DNA of 64,000 bases, from assembly GCF_048001765.1 (NCBI RefSeq), contig NZ_CP181447.1, positions 1,860,001-1,924,000 of the forward strand. Direction: 5' to 3'. Of this stretch, positions 43,768-52,038 are shown in pieces. Numbering within the stretch: position 1 is the stretch's first letter; each line of letters starts with the position of its first letter. The notes beneath the pieces are model-generated. The model had not been told where the DNA came from. It worked only from the letters and a program-made list of their open reading frames with translations, and made no database searches. The stretch comes from Bombiscardovia asteroides_K. GTDB taxonomy: Bacteria > Actinomycetota > Actinomycetes > Actinomycetales > Bifidobacteriaceae. A program made the translations under genes and the position numbers.

Positions 43768-44799
43768 TCAGACCGCTTCCACCTTGATGGGCTCACGTTC
43801 GGCACCCACGGCCCTGATGGGCTCATGCGAGTCCGCAGAAGGCACGTAGAGGGCGATCACGTTGACATAAGTGACCTTCATAGTGCTGGTGGGTTTGCCC
43901 TGTCCGAAGAGGGCCGTCTCGGCATCCGAGGCCGGGGAGGATTCACGACCCTCACCTGCCTGCCTGGTCCAGACCGAATCGATCCGGGCCACGACCAGGT
44001 CGCCTCCATCGGAGGAGTGCATGACCCGCAGCTGCCCCTGTGCCGGGGTGAAGGTCTGCGACTGGCTGCCCTTGTTGGCCTCGATCCCCTGCTGGACCAC
44101 CTGAGTCAGCGTGCCCAGGGAGTTGCGGAAGTCATCCTGGGCAAATTCCTTGGCATACTTGCTGCCCTGGGGATTCTGCAGGAGGTCGGCATAGCGGCGC
44201 ACGGCCTCCACCGGCGTAGCCTTGAGCCCCTGATCGTCGCCCTGCCCCATCCTGGCCCCGATGGTGGCCACCGGGAACTTTGGCAGCTGGGCTCCTTGGA
44301 AGAGCCGCGCAACACCCCAGAGCTTGTAGTTGTCATGCGCGGACTCCTGGTCCAGAACCAAGAGGCGCTTGGACTGCTGATCCTGCGTAGTAGTGGTAAT
44401 CGAAAAGACCGAACGTGGCCAGCCCGGATCGCCGGGAATGACCGTCTGGGCGATGGTGGTAGGAATGGTCGTCTTGGGATCCAGCTGCCCGGTAGCCCGG
44501 GCTATGGTCAGCTCGCTGGTGCGGATCTCCAGCTGAGGGCCGCTGACCCGCTGGTCCAGCCCGGCCGGGTCCTTGGCCTCGTTGGCCTGATCCAGAACAG
44601 CCCCGATGTTCTTGCGGATGCGTGCCTCCTGGGCCGGGGTTAGGTTGGGCGCGGGAGCAGTGGTTGCAGTACTCTGAGGCTCGGTCCGGCTGGCCTGGGG
44701 AACCTGCCCTTCGCAGGCTGACAGAACCGGCAAAAGAGCCAAGGACAAGGCCAGCGCCGCTGCAACCCCTACCTTGTTCATCGGTTTGTTCATACTCAT
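43768..44799 (-). CDS. putative lipoprotein
   Basis: 343 residues. A short basic N-terminus, hydrophobic segment and lipobox LSAC (Cys at about 29) predict a lipid-anchored extracytoplasmic protein. The mature part starts with a Thr/Pro/Ala-rich spacer, then a mixed alpha/beta region with no motif I recognise. GGAGGAGG precedes the ATG. The gene overlaps the stop of the upstream membrane-protein gene by 4 bp, so the two are co-translated and probably act together at the cell surface. Function unknown. Confidence 0.75.
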   Translation of the reverse strand: MSMNKPMNKVGVAAALALSLALLPVLSACEGQVPQASRTEPQSTATTAPAPNLTPAQEARIRKNIGAVLDQANEAKDPAGLDQRVSGPQLEIRTSELTIARATGQLDPKTTIPTTIAQTVIPGDPGWPRSVFSITTTTQDQQSKRLLVLDQESAHDNYKLWGVARLFQGAQLPKFPVATIGARMGQGDDQGLKATPVEAVRRYADLLQNPQGSKYAKEFAQDDFRNSLGTLTQVVQQGIEANKGSQSQTFTPAQGQLRVMHSSDGGDLVVARIDSVWTRQAGEGRESSPASDAETALFGQGKPTSTMKVTYVNVIALYVPSADSHEPIRAVGAEREPIKVEAV

Positions 44800-45863
44800 T
44801 GGCGCTCCTCCTCCCCCTCGTGGGCAAGCCTGGCCAGGTAGGAGGCCATCTCCTGGCTACTGATGACCCTGGTGGACGACGCATCGTCGGCTCTTCGGTC
44901 GTCACCCTCCTGTTGGTCAGCAACCAGGTTCCGATTGCGCGGATCAATCACCACAGGTGGCCTGGGCGGGGGTCCTGGATCCCCCTGCCGCGCCTGGCCG
45001 CGAGCGTGACGCAGGCGTCGGCCGGAAGCCGGGCTACGCCGATTTCCGAGACCAGGCAGAATGGCGCTGCCCAAAGCCTGGGCCACGCTGACTTCGGGGG
45101 TCTCTTCAGCCTCCTGTTCAGGATCGGTCTGCTTACGGCGTTTGACCGGATCCATGGCGAAGACCGTAGCCGAAAGAACAGCCAGCAGGGCCAGAAGCCC
45201 ACCGGCAAAGTAGAAGGGCATGGCAAAGTTGGGCAGTTTGTCACGCTGCCAGAGCATCTCCAGCCCCAGGGAATGAGAGCCTTGGGGAACCGCCACCAGC
45301 AGAACAGCCTGCGGATCGTCGGTCTTCAAGGACATGGACACGCTGCTGTCGGAGCAGGTGACCTGTTGCCACATATCCGAATCCTGAAAGGCCACGCCCT
45401 GATCGCTTTTGACGGCCTTGCCAGGACTGGTGTCCTTGCCGACAGACAGGGTCTGCCAATTATCCAAGCCGCGCACACGGGCCACATCGTTTCCAGCCGT
45501 CCAGCCAGCTGCATCCTTGGCCGTGGTCAGGGCCATACAGACGGTAGGCTTTTGTGAATTCTGATCTGCTGACGCAGCAGTCCCGGTCGATGCCACATCC
45601 ACTCGCATGGTCACTTTGCTGTCCACCAGGGGAAGCACGCCTGGATCGGTCACTACATAGGCCGCCTTCGTGCGCGCATGCGCATCCACATGGGCGGAAG
45701 GCTTCCAAACCGTGGCGTTGAGAATACCCAGCACAATGGCCGTTACAGCCAGCAGTCCGAAGATGGGGGTGACGATGCCGCGCATGATCATGCTGTGACG
45801 CGAGGGCTTGTCAGGCCGCGTCATCTCATCTTTTTCCTCGGGTACTTGCTCCATATTATCCAC
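44796..45863 (-). CDS. two-span membrane protein, partner of the lipoprotein
   Basis: 355 residues. Span one is at about 30-50 (IVTPIFGLLAVTAIVLGIL), then an extracytoplasmic domain of about 165 residues. Span two is at about 215-240 (FYFAGGLLALLAVLSATVF), followed by a cytosolic Arg/Pro-rich tail. No known family is recognised. The frame opens at GTG 45863, and the ATG at 45854 is an equally good start. A TAGAAT hexamer at 45864-45869 would give a leaderless or nearly leaderless mRNA. It is divergent from the FKBP lipoprotein gene and coupled to the downstream lipoprotein gene. Confidence 0.7.
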   Translation of the reverse strand: MDNMEQVPEEKDEMTRPDKPSRHSMIMRGIVTPIFGLLAVTAIVLGILNATVWKPSAHVDAHARTKAAYVVTDPGVLPLVDSKVTMRVDVASTGTAASADQNSQKPTVCMALTTAKDAAGWTAGNDVARVRGLDNWQTLSVGKDTSPGKAVKSDQGVAFQDSDMWQQVTCSDSSVSMSLKTDDPQAVLLVAVPQGSHSLGLEMLWQRDKLPNFAMPFYFAGGLLALLAVLSATVFAMDPVKRRKQTDPEQEAEETPEVSVAQALGSAILPGLGNRRSPASGRRLRHARGQARQGDPGPPPRPPVVIDPRNRNLVADQQEGDDRRADDASSTRVISSQEMASYLARLAHEGEEERQ

Positions 45864-45922
45864 ATTCTACCGTCGGCACCCTATGAGATGGTTTCCAGCA
45901 CCGGGAAATCACCCATAAGCCC

Positions 45923-45928
45923 TAAACT
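45923..45928 (+). promoter_or_regulatory. -10 box (TAAACT) for the FKBP gene
   Basis: The hexamer ends 8 nt before the ATG at 45937. There is no Shine-Dalgarno. Confidence 0.35.
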
Positions 45929-45936
45929 GGTCTTCC

Positions 45937-46872
45937 ATGACCATCATCACAAGAAAATCAGGCAGCAAGCGTCTGCTGGGCGCCATGACCGCTCTGGCCC
46001 TATGTCTCGGACTGTCAGCCTGCAGCGGGAAATCCGACGCAGGTGGCCACTCGGGCGACACCATGCAGGGCGTATCAGCCAGTGGCAAACTCGGCAGCAA
46101 GCCCGACATCAGCTTCAAGACCCCCTTCAAGGTCGAGAACCAAACCCATCAGGTCATCCAGGAGGGCAACGGTGAGGTCATCCGCGACGGGGATCGCGTA
46201 TGCACAAGAAGCCTGGCCCTGGACGCCAAGACTGGCAAGGTGATCAACTCCACCTGGGATAAGAGCAGCCCGGAGTGCTCCATCGTCATCAGCAAGAAAT
46301 CCATCCCGGCCTACTACGACACCTTCAAGGGCCTCAAGGTCAACTCCACCGTGGCCGTGGGCATCGATGAGTCAGGCTCCGGCAGCAGCCAGTCGAGCGA
46401 CTCCTATATCATGGCCCTGACCTTCGTCTCCCGGTCCAAGAACCTGACCCGCGCCCAGGGTCAGAAGGTGACCGACCTGCCCAGCGACCTGCCCAAGATC
46501 AGCCTGGACGACAAGGGCAAGCCCTCCTTGGATCTCAACGGGTACAAGCCCAAGGGAGGACTGGTCGTCCAGCCTCTGATCAAGGGCGAGGGGGCCAAGG
46601 TCGGCCAGCATCAGAGCGTCAGCGCCAACTACACCGGGTGGCTGGCCTCCGACGGCAAGCAGTTCGACTCCTCCTGGGACAGGGGTGAGGCCAGCGACTT
46701 CAGCCTGGACCAGGTGGTCAAGGGCTGGCAGCAGGGTCTGGCAGGCCAGACGGTGGGCTCTCAGGTTCTTCTGGTCATTCCGCCTGAACTAGGCTATGGC
46801 AGCCAGAAACAGCAGAGCATTCCGGCCAATTCGACCCTGATCTTCGTCGTCGACATTCTGGCCGCCTACTGA
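45937..46872 (+). CDS. FKBP-type peptidyl-prolyl isomerase lipoprotein
   Basis: 311 residues. A signal peptide with lipobox LSAC (Cys29) anchors it outside the membrane. A first FKBP-like half (about 60-190) is degenerate. The C-terminal FKBP domain (about 205-311) has VSANYTGWL, the FDSSWDRG loop, VVKGWQQGLAGQTVGSQ, LVIPPELGYG and the final FVVDIL, i.e. the usual proline-isomerase core. It probably helps fold secreted proteins. No ribosome-binding site is visible; a -10 box 8 nt upstream suggests a leaderless transcript. A 21-bp perfect inverted repeat follows the stop. Confidence 0.9.
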   Translation: MTIITRKSGSKRLLGAMTALALCLGLSACSGKSDAGGHSGDTMQGVSASGKLGSKPDISFKTPFKVENQTHQVIQEGNGEVIRDGDRVCTRSLALDAKTGKVINSTWDKSSPECSIVISKKSIPAYYDTFKGLKVNSTVAVGIDESGSGSSQSSDSYIMALTFVSRSKNLTRAQGQKVTDLPSDLPKISLDDKGKPSLDLNGYKPKGGLVVQPLIKGEGAKVGQHQSVSANYTGWLASDGKQFDSSWDRGEASDFSLDQVVKGWQQGLAGQTVGSQVLLVIPPELGYGSQKQQSIPANSTLIFVVDILAAY

Positions 46873-46896
46873 CCAGCCAATCCACCAACTCAGACA

Positions 46897-46948
46897 GACA
46901 GGGGCCCGTACCCATCCAATCGCATTCGGATGGGTACGGGCCCCTGTC
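46897..46948. terminator. 21-bp perfect inverted repeat between convergent genes
   Basis: Arms 46897-46917 and 46928-46948 (GACAGGGGCCCGTACCCATCC in the left arm, split here as 10+11) are perfectly complementary around a 10-nt loop. It lies between the ends of the FKBP gene and the ABC substrate-binding gene, so it likely stops transcripts from both sides. Neither side has a T-run, so it may act as a non-canonical terminator or an RNA-end protector. Confidence 0.65.
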
Positions 46949-46966
46949 ATGAACCAGATGGTCGAG

Positions 46967-47878
46967 TCAGTCCTTGCCACCCTCGACCACGATCTCATCG
47001 GGGTTGGCTGCGCTGCCGTAGACCGGCTCCAGGGTCTTGCGGTAGTCCTCATGGAAGAACTGCTCCTGGCCCAGCTTGACCAGCTCCTTGTTGATGTAGT
47101 CCAGCAGGGGCTTGTTCCCCTTGCGCACGGCCGGGGCGATGACCGCCTCGTCCCCGAGCTTGGTGATGCCCACCGAGAAGCCTTTGTTGGCCTTGGCCCA
47201 GGCCAGCACCTCGGTGTTGTCGGTGCTCATGGCATCACCACGGTGGTCCAGCAGAGCGTTGTAGGCATCGGCGTACTGGTCGTACTTCTGCAGCTTGACT
47301 TCCGGATAGTGCTGTTCGAAGTAGGGTTCGGCCGTAGTCCCCTTGGCGATGATCAGGGTCTTGCCGTTGAGTTCCTTGACATCCTTGATCGGCGCCGAAT
47401 CCGGGGAGACCACGCCCAGGAAGACCTTCATATAAGGCTTGGCGAAGTCCACCTTGCGAGCGCGATCATCGGTGACAGTGAAGTTGGCCAGGACCACGTC
47501 CACCTTGTTGCTGGACAGCACGTCCACCCGGGCGGCCGGGTCCACCGAGGTGTATTCGGGCTTGACGCCCAGGTCCTTGGCCAGGCGCTCGGCCAGGACA
47601 ACATCGTAACCTTGGTTCTTGCCGTCCTTGTCCACGTAGCCGAAGGGGGCCTTGTCGGTGAAGACCGCCACCTTGAGCTTCCCGGACTTGGTGATCTGCT
47701 CCGGGGTGCGTGCAGAACCGGATGCCGCCGAGGAGCCGGAGCTGCTCCCCGAGCCGCTACCAGCGTCACTGGGGGTGGCCGCCGAAGGGCCGCAGGCCGC
47801 CATGGAAGCCATCATCGCGATCGTCGCCCCCGTAGCCAGTGCCGCCCGTATCAATCGGTTCATTACCCTTGCGGTCAT
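46967..47878 (-). CDS. polar amino-acid ABC transporter, substrate-binding lipoprotein
   Basis: 303 residues from the ATG at 47878 (GAGGG upstream). A signal peptide with lipobox MAAC gives a surface lipoprotein. The mature part is an SBP_bac_3 domain: KLKVAVFTDKAPFGYVDKDG, GYDVVLAERLAKDLG, and TDDRARKVDFAKPY at the hinge. It is similar to glutamine/glutamate/polar amino-acid binders (GlnH, GluB). It is the last gene of a permease-permease-ATPase-binding protein unit. Exact substrate is unknown. Confidence 0.92.
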   Translation of the reverse strand: MTARVMNRLIRAALATGATIAMMASMAACGPSAATPSDAGSGSGSSSGSSAASGSARTPEQITKSGKLKVAVFTDKAPFGYVDKDGKNQGYDVVLAERLAKDLGVKPEYTSVDPAARVDVLSSNKVDVVLANFTVTDDRARKVDFAKPYMKVFLGVVSPDSAPIKDVKELNGKTLIIAKGTTAEPYFEQHYPEVKLQKYDQYADAYNALLDHRGDAMSTDNTEVLAWAKANKGFSVGITKLGDEAVIAPAVRKGNKPLLDYINKELVKLGQEQFFHEDYRKTLEPVYGSAANPDEIVVEGGKD

Positions 47879-47961
47879 GATCCCTCTTTTCCTATTCTCT
47901 TTCCTTTGTCCGCCCCTGGGGACGGTTCCGGCGAATGCCGCCGGACGAATATGCGGAGTCC

Positions 47962-48837
47962 TCATCGGGACTCCTGATTCTGGTCCTGATCCCGTCTGCG
48001 CTCATAGGTGAAGGTGGACAGGAAGCGTTGCGCCCGGTCAGTGGCCGGGTGGCTGAAGAAGGCCTCCGGATCGTCGGACTGCTCGACCAGGGTGCCTCCA
48101 TCCAATAGGACGATATGGTCAGCGATGCCCCTGGCGAAGGCCATCTCATGGGTGACGATCATCATGGTCAGCCCCTGGTCGGCCAGCTCCAGAATGACCT
48201 GAAGGACCTCGCGTACCATCTCCGGATCCAGAGCCGCGGTCACCTCGTCAAAGAGCATGATCTCGGGATGGAGGATGAGCGCCCGGCAGATGGCCACCCT
48301 TTGCCGCTGACCGCCCGAGAGCTGGCTGGGCCAGGCATCACGACGGTCGGCCAGACCAACCCGGTCCAGCAGCTCCAGAGCCTCCTGACGCGCCTGGTCC
48401 CGCTTGCGCTTCTGAACCAGGACAGGCGCCAGGGTCACGTTGTCCAGCACGGTCCTGTTGGGGAAGAGGTCATAGCTCTGGAAGACCATCCCGATCCTGG
48501 TGCGCAGGTCGGAGCTGCGGCTACCCGACATCAGGCCTCCAGGACCTCCGCTGCGCTTGCCCAGGGGGTGACCGGTCTCCACCACCTGACCGTCCAGAAG
48601 GATGCGGCCGCCCTGTATGGGCTCCAGTCCGGCTATGGTCCGCAGCAGGGTGGACTTGCCTGAGCCCGAGGGACCCAGAACCACAAAGACCTTGCCCTTG
48701 GGCACCTGGAAGGAGATGTCGTTGAGCACAGGGCTCTGAGCCTGCGGATACTGCTTGACCAGATGCTCGACGGTCAGCACCGCCCGCTCCTCCTGTTCGT
48801 CCTGTGGCTGGTTCGCCGTCGTCTGCCCCTCAGTCAT
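47962..48837 (-). CDS. polar amino-acid ABC transporter, ATP-binding protein
   Basis: 291 residues, GlnQ/GluA-type ATPase. Seen: Walker A GPSGSGKSTLL, Q-loop MVFQSYDLFPNRTV, ABC signature LSGGQRQRVAI, Walker B IMLFDEVTAALDPE and switch His in VTHEMAFA. In most relatives Walker B reads LFDEPTSALDPE; here the proline is Val. An insert of about 20 residues rich in Gly/Ser precedes the Q-loop. GAGGTG precedes the ATG, which overlaps the upstream permease end by 8 bp. Confidence 0.95.
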   Translation of the reverse strand: MTEGQTTANQPQDEQEERAVLTVEHLVKQYPQAQSPVLNDISFQVPKGKVFVVLGPSGSGKSTLLRTIAGLEPIQGGRILLDGQVVETGHPLGKRSGGPGGLMSGSRSSDLRTRIGMVFQSYDLFPNRTVLDNVTLAPVLVQKRKRDQARQEALELLDRVGLADRRDAWPSQLSGGQRQRVAICRALILHPEIMLFDEVTAALDPEMVREVLQVILELADQGLTMMIVTHEMAFARGIADHIVLLDGGTLVEQSDDPEAFFSHPATDRAQRFLSTFTYERRRDQDQNQESR

Positions 48838-49504
48838 GGGCCCACCTCTTTTCCAGATGCCGGGCCACCAGGGACAGAGGCCAGCAGATGAAGAAATACA
48901 TGAAGAAGATCACCCCGTAGATCCACAAGGTTGCCTGCGGATAGGCGAAACGGTTGGCATCGATGATCTGCTGACCGACCTTGATGACCTCGATGACGCC
49001 CAGCAGGGCGGCCAGGGAGGTGGTCTTGACGATCCTGGTGGCCAGGTTGACACTGGCCGGCAGCAGTCGGCGCAGGGCCTGCGGAAGGATGATCCTGGAG
49101 AAGGTCTGCCAGGACCCCAGCCCCAGAACATAGGCCGACTCCACCTGGGTGCGGGGAATGGACTCCAGGGCACCGCGGACCAGGTCGCCCAGCTCGGCCC
49201 CACCCCAGAGCACAAAGACCAGCAGGCAGGCGCCGGTGGCATCCAGATTCAGGTTCCATGCCCTGGACAGTCCGTAGAAGGCGATGAAGAGCAGGGCCAG
49301 CTGGGGCATGATGCGGATGAAGTCCAGGTAGATCCTCATCAGGAAGCGAATCAAGGGGTTGCGCAGAGTCATCAGCCATCCGACCACCAAGCCCAAGGGC
49401 AAGGAGAGCAGGACCGAAACACCGGCTATCCAGACGGTCACCCAGAGCCCCTGGAAGAGCCTGGGCATGACCCCTGGCTGGAAGAGCACCTCAACGCCGT
49501 GCAT
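48830..49504 (-). CDS. polar amino-acid ABC transporter, permease (second)
   Basis: A 224-residue HisM/GlnP-family permease with about five spans. The cytosolic EAA loop is visible as ELGDLVRGALESIPRTQVESAYVLG. The ATG at 49504 has GGAGG 7 nt upstream, preferred to the frame opening at 49522; it still overlaps the first permease gene by 14 bp. With its partner it forms the membrane channel of the importer. Confidence 0.93.
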   Translation of the reverse strand: MHGVEVLFQPGVMPRLFQGLWVTVWIAGVSVLLSLPLGLVVGWLMTLRNPLIRFLMRIYLDFIRIMPQLALLFIAFYGLSRAWNLNLDATGACLLVFVLWGGAELGDLVRGALESIPRTQVESAYVLGLGSWQTFSRIILPQALRRLLPASVNLATRIVKTTSLAALLGVIEVIKVGQQIIDANRFAYPQATLWIYGVIFFMYFFICWPLSLVARHLEKRWAHD

Positions 49505-50144
49505 AGTCGAACCTCCGCTCAAGAACCGTTCCGATGACGGAGATGGGCAACAGGATAACCAGATAGGTGACGATGAGCAGAGTCAGGGACTCGTAGGTGT
49601 CATAGGAGGTGCCCATCAGGTCCTTGGTGACATACATGACGTCGGCCAGAGCGATGGCCGAGACCACCGATGACTCCTTGATCAGGAAGATGATGTTGGC
49701 CACCACGCCCGGTATGGCGCTGCTCAGGGCCTGGGGCAACACGATTCTGGACAGGGTCTGGGCTCGCGTGAATCCCAGGACGCGGGCTGACTCGATCTGC
49801 ACCCGAGGCACCGCCTCCAGTCCGCCACGCATGGCCTCGGCCATGTAGGAGCCACCCAGGAAGGTCAGCCCGACGATGGCGCAGGTCTGGGCGCTCCAGT
49901 TGACCCCAAGCTTTGGCAACCCGAAGTAGAGGAAGTAGAGCTGAACCAGGAGCGGGGTGTTTCTCGACAGTTCAATGTATACCCTGGCCACCTGCGAGAG
50001 CAGGGGAATCCTGAAGACCTCCAGCCCGGCGCAGACCAGCCCGATCAGCATGGAAAACACCACGCCGAAGAAGGAGATGAAGACCGTGACATAGGCCGCG
50101 TTGACGAAGAAGTGCAGATTCTGCGCCATAAAGGTCCAATTCAT
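49491..50144 (-). CDS. polar amino-acid ABC transporter, permease (first)
   Basis: A 217-residue HisQ/GlnP-family permease. Spans run from residue about 15; the EAA loop is SYMAEAMRGGLEAVPRVQ, followed by ESARVLG. Its ATG overlaps the stop of a 12-codon upstream ORF (ATGA), so its translation may be coupled to that ORF. A G-rich stretch directly before the ATG can also serve as a ribosome-binding site. First gene of the four-gene importer. Confidence 0.93.
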   Translation of the reverse strand: MNWTFMAQNLHFFVNAAYVTVFISFFGVVFSMLIGLVCAGLEVFRIPLLSQVARVYIELSRNTPLLVQLYFLYFGLPKLGVNWSAQTCAIVGLTFLGGSYMAEAMRGGLEAVPRVQIESARVLGFTRAQTLSRIVLPQALSSAIPGVVANIIFLIKESSVVSAIALADVMYVTKDLMGTSYDTYESLTLLIVTYLVILLPISVIGTVLERRFDYARR

Positions 50145-50179
50145 GCCCCCACCCCCCTACTTGCTTGAGTCCTGTTCAT
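50141..50179 (-). CDS. 12-residue upstream ORF (leader peptide candidate)
   Basis: An ATG at 50179 follows GAAGAGGAG. The ORF encodes MNRTQASRGVGA and stops in an ATGA overlap with the first permease start. No run of a single amino acid argues against classic attenuation. Translational coupling, or setting importer expression by initiation at a better site, is more likely. Confidence 0.4.
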   Translation of the reverse strand: MNRTQASRGVGA

Positions 50180-50618
50180 CGTCTCCTCTTCACTGCTTCT
50201 CGCCCGCTTCCCGCCGCCTGCGGCATATAGTGGACCATCCTAGGGAACGCGAGCCGGTTTCCTCTGCTTTTGGATATACGAATACCGGATACCGCGTTAT
50301 CATCCGCTCTCACAGCAACTTCGACGGCGATTCGTATTCATACCGCAAGCAAAGGGCACCAATGAGATGACCACTGGTCGGCAAAGGCCAACCGACACCT
50401 GCAAATCATGCCTTATGAAACTGTCGGATACACTCCAAAACCACAGATGGCCTCTCTGTCATTGCAACACATATCAAGTAGGCAGTGCCCAATCAAACAA
50501 GTCCAACTGATTCAGCACTTGCAGAACAAAATCAGCCAATTACTTACCTACCAAGCATCTATTAACCAAGTAGGCGCACAACACGATTTGCACTAACCCG
50601 ACTGCTGGCCAGGCTATG
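50180..50618. other. intergenic region before the ABC importer
   Basis: About 440 bp with no supported gene. A TATATG hexamer near 50226 on the minus strand could be the importer promoter -10, but no -35 is clear. The part from about 50360 is AT-richer than its surroundings, and its small frames lack start signals. Confidence 0.4.
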
Positions 50619-50654
50619 AAAAAAAGCCCGGTCCACATATTCGTGAACCGGGCT
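50619..50654 (-). terminator. Rho-independent terminator of nrdH
   Basis: On the minus strand AGCCCGGT-T-CAC pairs with GTG-G-ACCGGGCT and runs into TTTTTTT. It lies 14 nt after the nrdH stop. Confidence 0.9.
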
Positions 50655-50667
50655 CCGAGTGTTTTGA

Positions 50668-50910
50668 TCAGGCAAAGACCTTGGCGCTCTGTGCTACCTT
50701 CCTGATCAGATCGGGGCGATACCCGCTCCACGTCTCCTGGTCAGTGACTACGATGGGGGTCTGCTTGAATCCCTGGGCGATAAACTGGTCGATCAAGGTC
50801 TGATCCTCGGTCAAATCCACCTGCTCGAACTCCAGCCCCTGCTTGGTCAACTGACGCTTGGTGGCATCACACTGGGGACAGTGCGCCTTGGTGTAGACCG
50901 TGATGGACAT
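50668..50910 (-). CDS. nrdH: NrdH-type redoxin
   Basis: 80 residues, glutaredoxin-like electron donor for class Ib ribonucleotide reductase, reduced by thioredoxin reductase. Seen: active site HCPQCDATK at residues 10-18, KQTPIVVTD cis-proline loop and the NrdH hallmark WSGYRPD. GGGAGAGG precedes the ATG. It stands alone with its own terminator; nrdI/E/F are not adjacent, which differs from the common nrdHIEF cluster. An 8-bp inverted repeat lies upstream. Confidence 0.94.
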   Translation of the reverse strand: MSITVYTKAHCPQCDATKRQLTKQGLEFEQVDLTEDQTLIDQFIAQGFKQTPIVVTDQETWSGYRPDLIRKVAQSAKVFA

Positions 50911-50941
50911 AATCGCCTCTCCCTTAAATGTAGCCGTGACA

Positions 50942-50970
50942 TTCCAAGCCCTATAGCCCTCTGCTTGGAA
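50942..50970 (-). promoter_or_regulatory. inverted repeat upstream of nrdH (operator candidate)
   Basis: TTCCAAGC and GCTTGGAA are separated by 13 nt containing CTATAG, 32-60 nt before the nrdH ATG. It does not match the NrdR box, so if it is an operator the protein is unknown. Confidence 0.35.
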
Positions 50971-51146
50971 CCTGTTGTTTGCACTCTACACAATCCCAGA
51001 CGCGATCACAATACCACCTGTAGTGGCGTGTCAGGCCATAAACCCCAATATCTAGTAGCTTTTCGGGTCTTATAGAGCCAAATGAGAATCCATGTGAGCT
51101 GCCTGACATATTGACTATGCAAGACGATACAAGACTGAAAACTGTC

Positions 51147-51950
51147 TCAGAAGAGGGTCAGTTCATCGCTGTCAGCGCCCTTCATGGCCTCGTAGTCCAG
51201 GATCAGGCACTCGAATCCCCTGTCCTCGGCAAGAACCCTGGCCTGGGGTGTGATGGTCTGGGCCGCGAAGATTCCGCGGACAGGAGCCAGCAGGGGGTCG
51301 CGATTGAGCAGGCGGCAATAGCGGGTCAGCTGTTCCACCCCGTCGATGCCCCCATGCCGCTTGATCTCGATGGCCACATGCCGTCCCTGGCCATCCATGG
51401 CCATGATGTCCACCGGGCCGATGGGAGTGGGATACTCCCGGCGGACCAGGGTGGCTCCCGGGCCAATGCGGTCAATCTGCTCAGCCAGGTAGCGCTGCAG
51501 ATGCGCTTCCACGCCGTCCTTGACCAAGCCGGGATCCGTCCCCAGGTCGTAGCTGTCATCGGCATAGACCTGGTAGAGCCTGATGGTGAGTACATCGCTG
51601 GATTTGACCGCCGAAACACGCAGAACCTTACGAACAGGCCGAGCCTGGTCCTGATCCTGCTCCTGGGCGATCAGCGCATCGGGCGCGGCAGCTTCGACTA
51701 CCTCCTCCGGACCGGTCCCGGCCACGGAACCAGCCTTGACACCTGTGCCGTCCTTGCCCGCCTCCTCGGGTTCGATCTCCCTGATGGTACAGGGAGCGCA
51801 CATCCAGTTCAGGGGCTTGTAGGAGCCCAACTCCGAAAAAATCAGACAGCTCATGTCGGCCTTGATCAGCAGAACGCGTCTGGCCGGCGGCAGACTGGCA
51901 TTGAGACGCCCGGAGTATTCGGCGGAGCAGTCGGCAACAATGATTCGCAC
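51147..51950 (-). CDS. nucS: mismatch-specific endonuclease NucS
   Basis: 267 residues from the GTG at 51950. NucS/EndoMS cuts both strands at mismatches and underlies non-canonical mismatch repair in Actinobacteria that lack MutS/MutL. Seen: N-terminal dimerisation part with ARRVLLIKADMSCLIF, then a RecB-like nuclease core GPVDIMAMD with HVAIEIKRHGG (acidic-x-K catalytic motif). The final residues DELTLF look like a beta-clamp-binding peptide. A disordered 45-residue insert lies in the middle. TATATT 7 nt before the GTG suggests a leaderless mRNA. It follows atpC, but a terminator separates them. Confidence 0.94.
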   Translation of the reverse strand: MRIIVADCSAEYSGRLNASLPPARRVLLIKADMSCLIFSELGSYKPLNWMCAPCTIREIEPEEAGKDGTGVKAGSVAGTGPEEVVEAAAPDALIAQEQDQDQARPVRKVLRVSAVKSSDVLTIRLYQVYADDSYDLGTDPGLVKDGVEAHLQRYLAEQIDRIGPGATLVRREYPTPIGPVDIMAMDGQGRHVAIEIKRHGGIDGVEQLTRYCRLLNRDPLLAPVRGIFAAQTITPQARVLAEDRGFECLILDYEAMKGADSDELTLF

Positions 51951-51957
51951 AGGTGCC

Positions 51958-51963
51958 AATATA
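51958..51963 (-). promoter_or_regulatory. -10 box (TATATT) for nucS, leaderless
   Basis: Five of six bases match TATAAT. It ends 7 nt before the GTG start, with no ribosome-binding site. Confidence 0.45.
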
Positions 51964-51983
51964 TCAGTCGCTGTTCCAGGCGA

Positions 51984-52022
51984 AAAAGAAAAACCCGGCC
52001 GATGCAAGTGCACCAGCCGGGC
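51984..52022 (-). terminator. Rho-independent terminator of the atp operon
   Basis: On the minus strand GCCCGGC-T-GGTGC pairs with GCATC-G-GCCGGG, followed by TTTTTCTTTTT. It lies 17 nt after the atpC stop. Confidence 0.9.
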
Positions 52023-52038
52023 AGAAGAGGAAAGGAAG

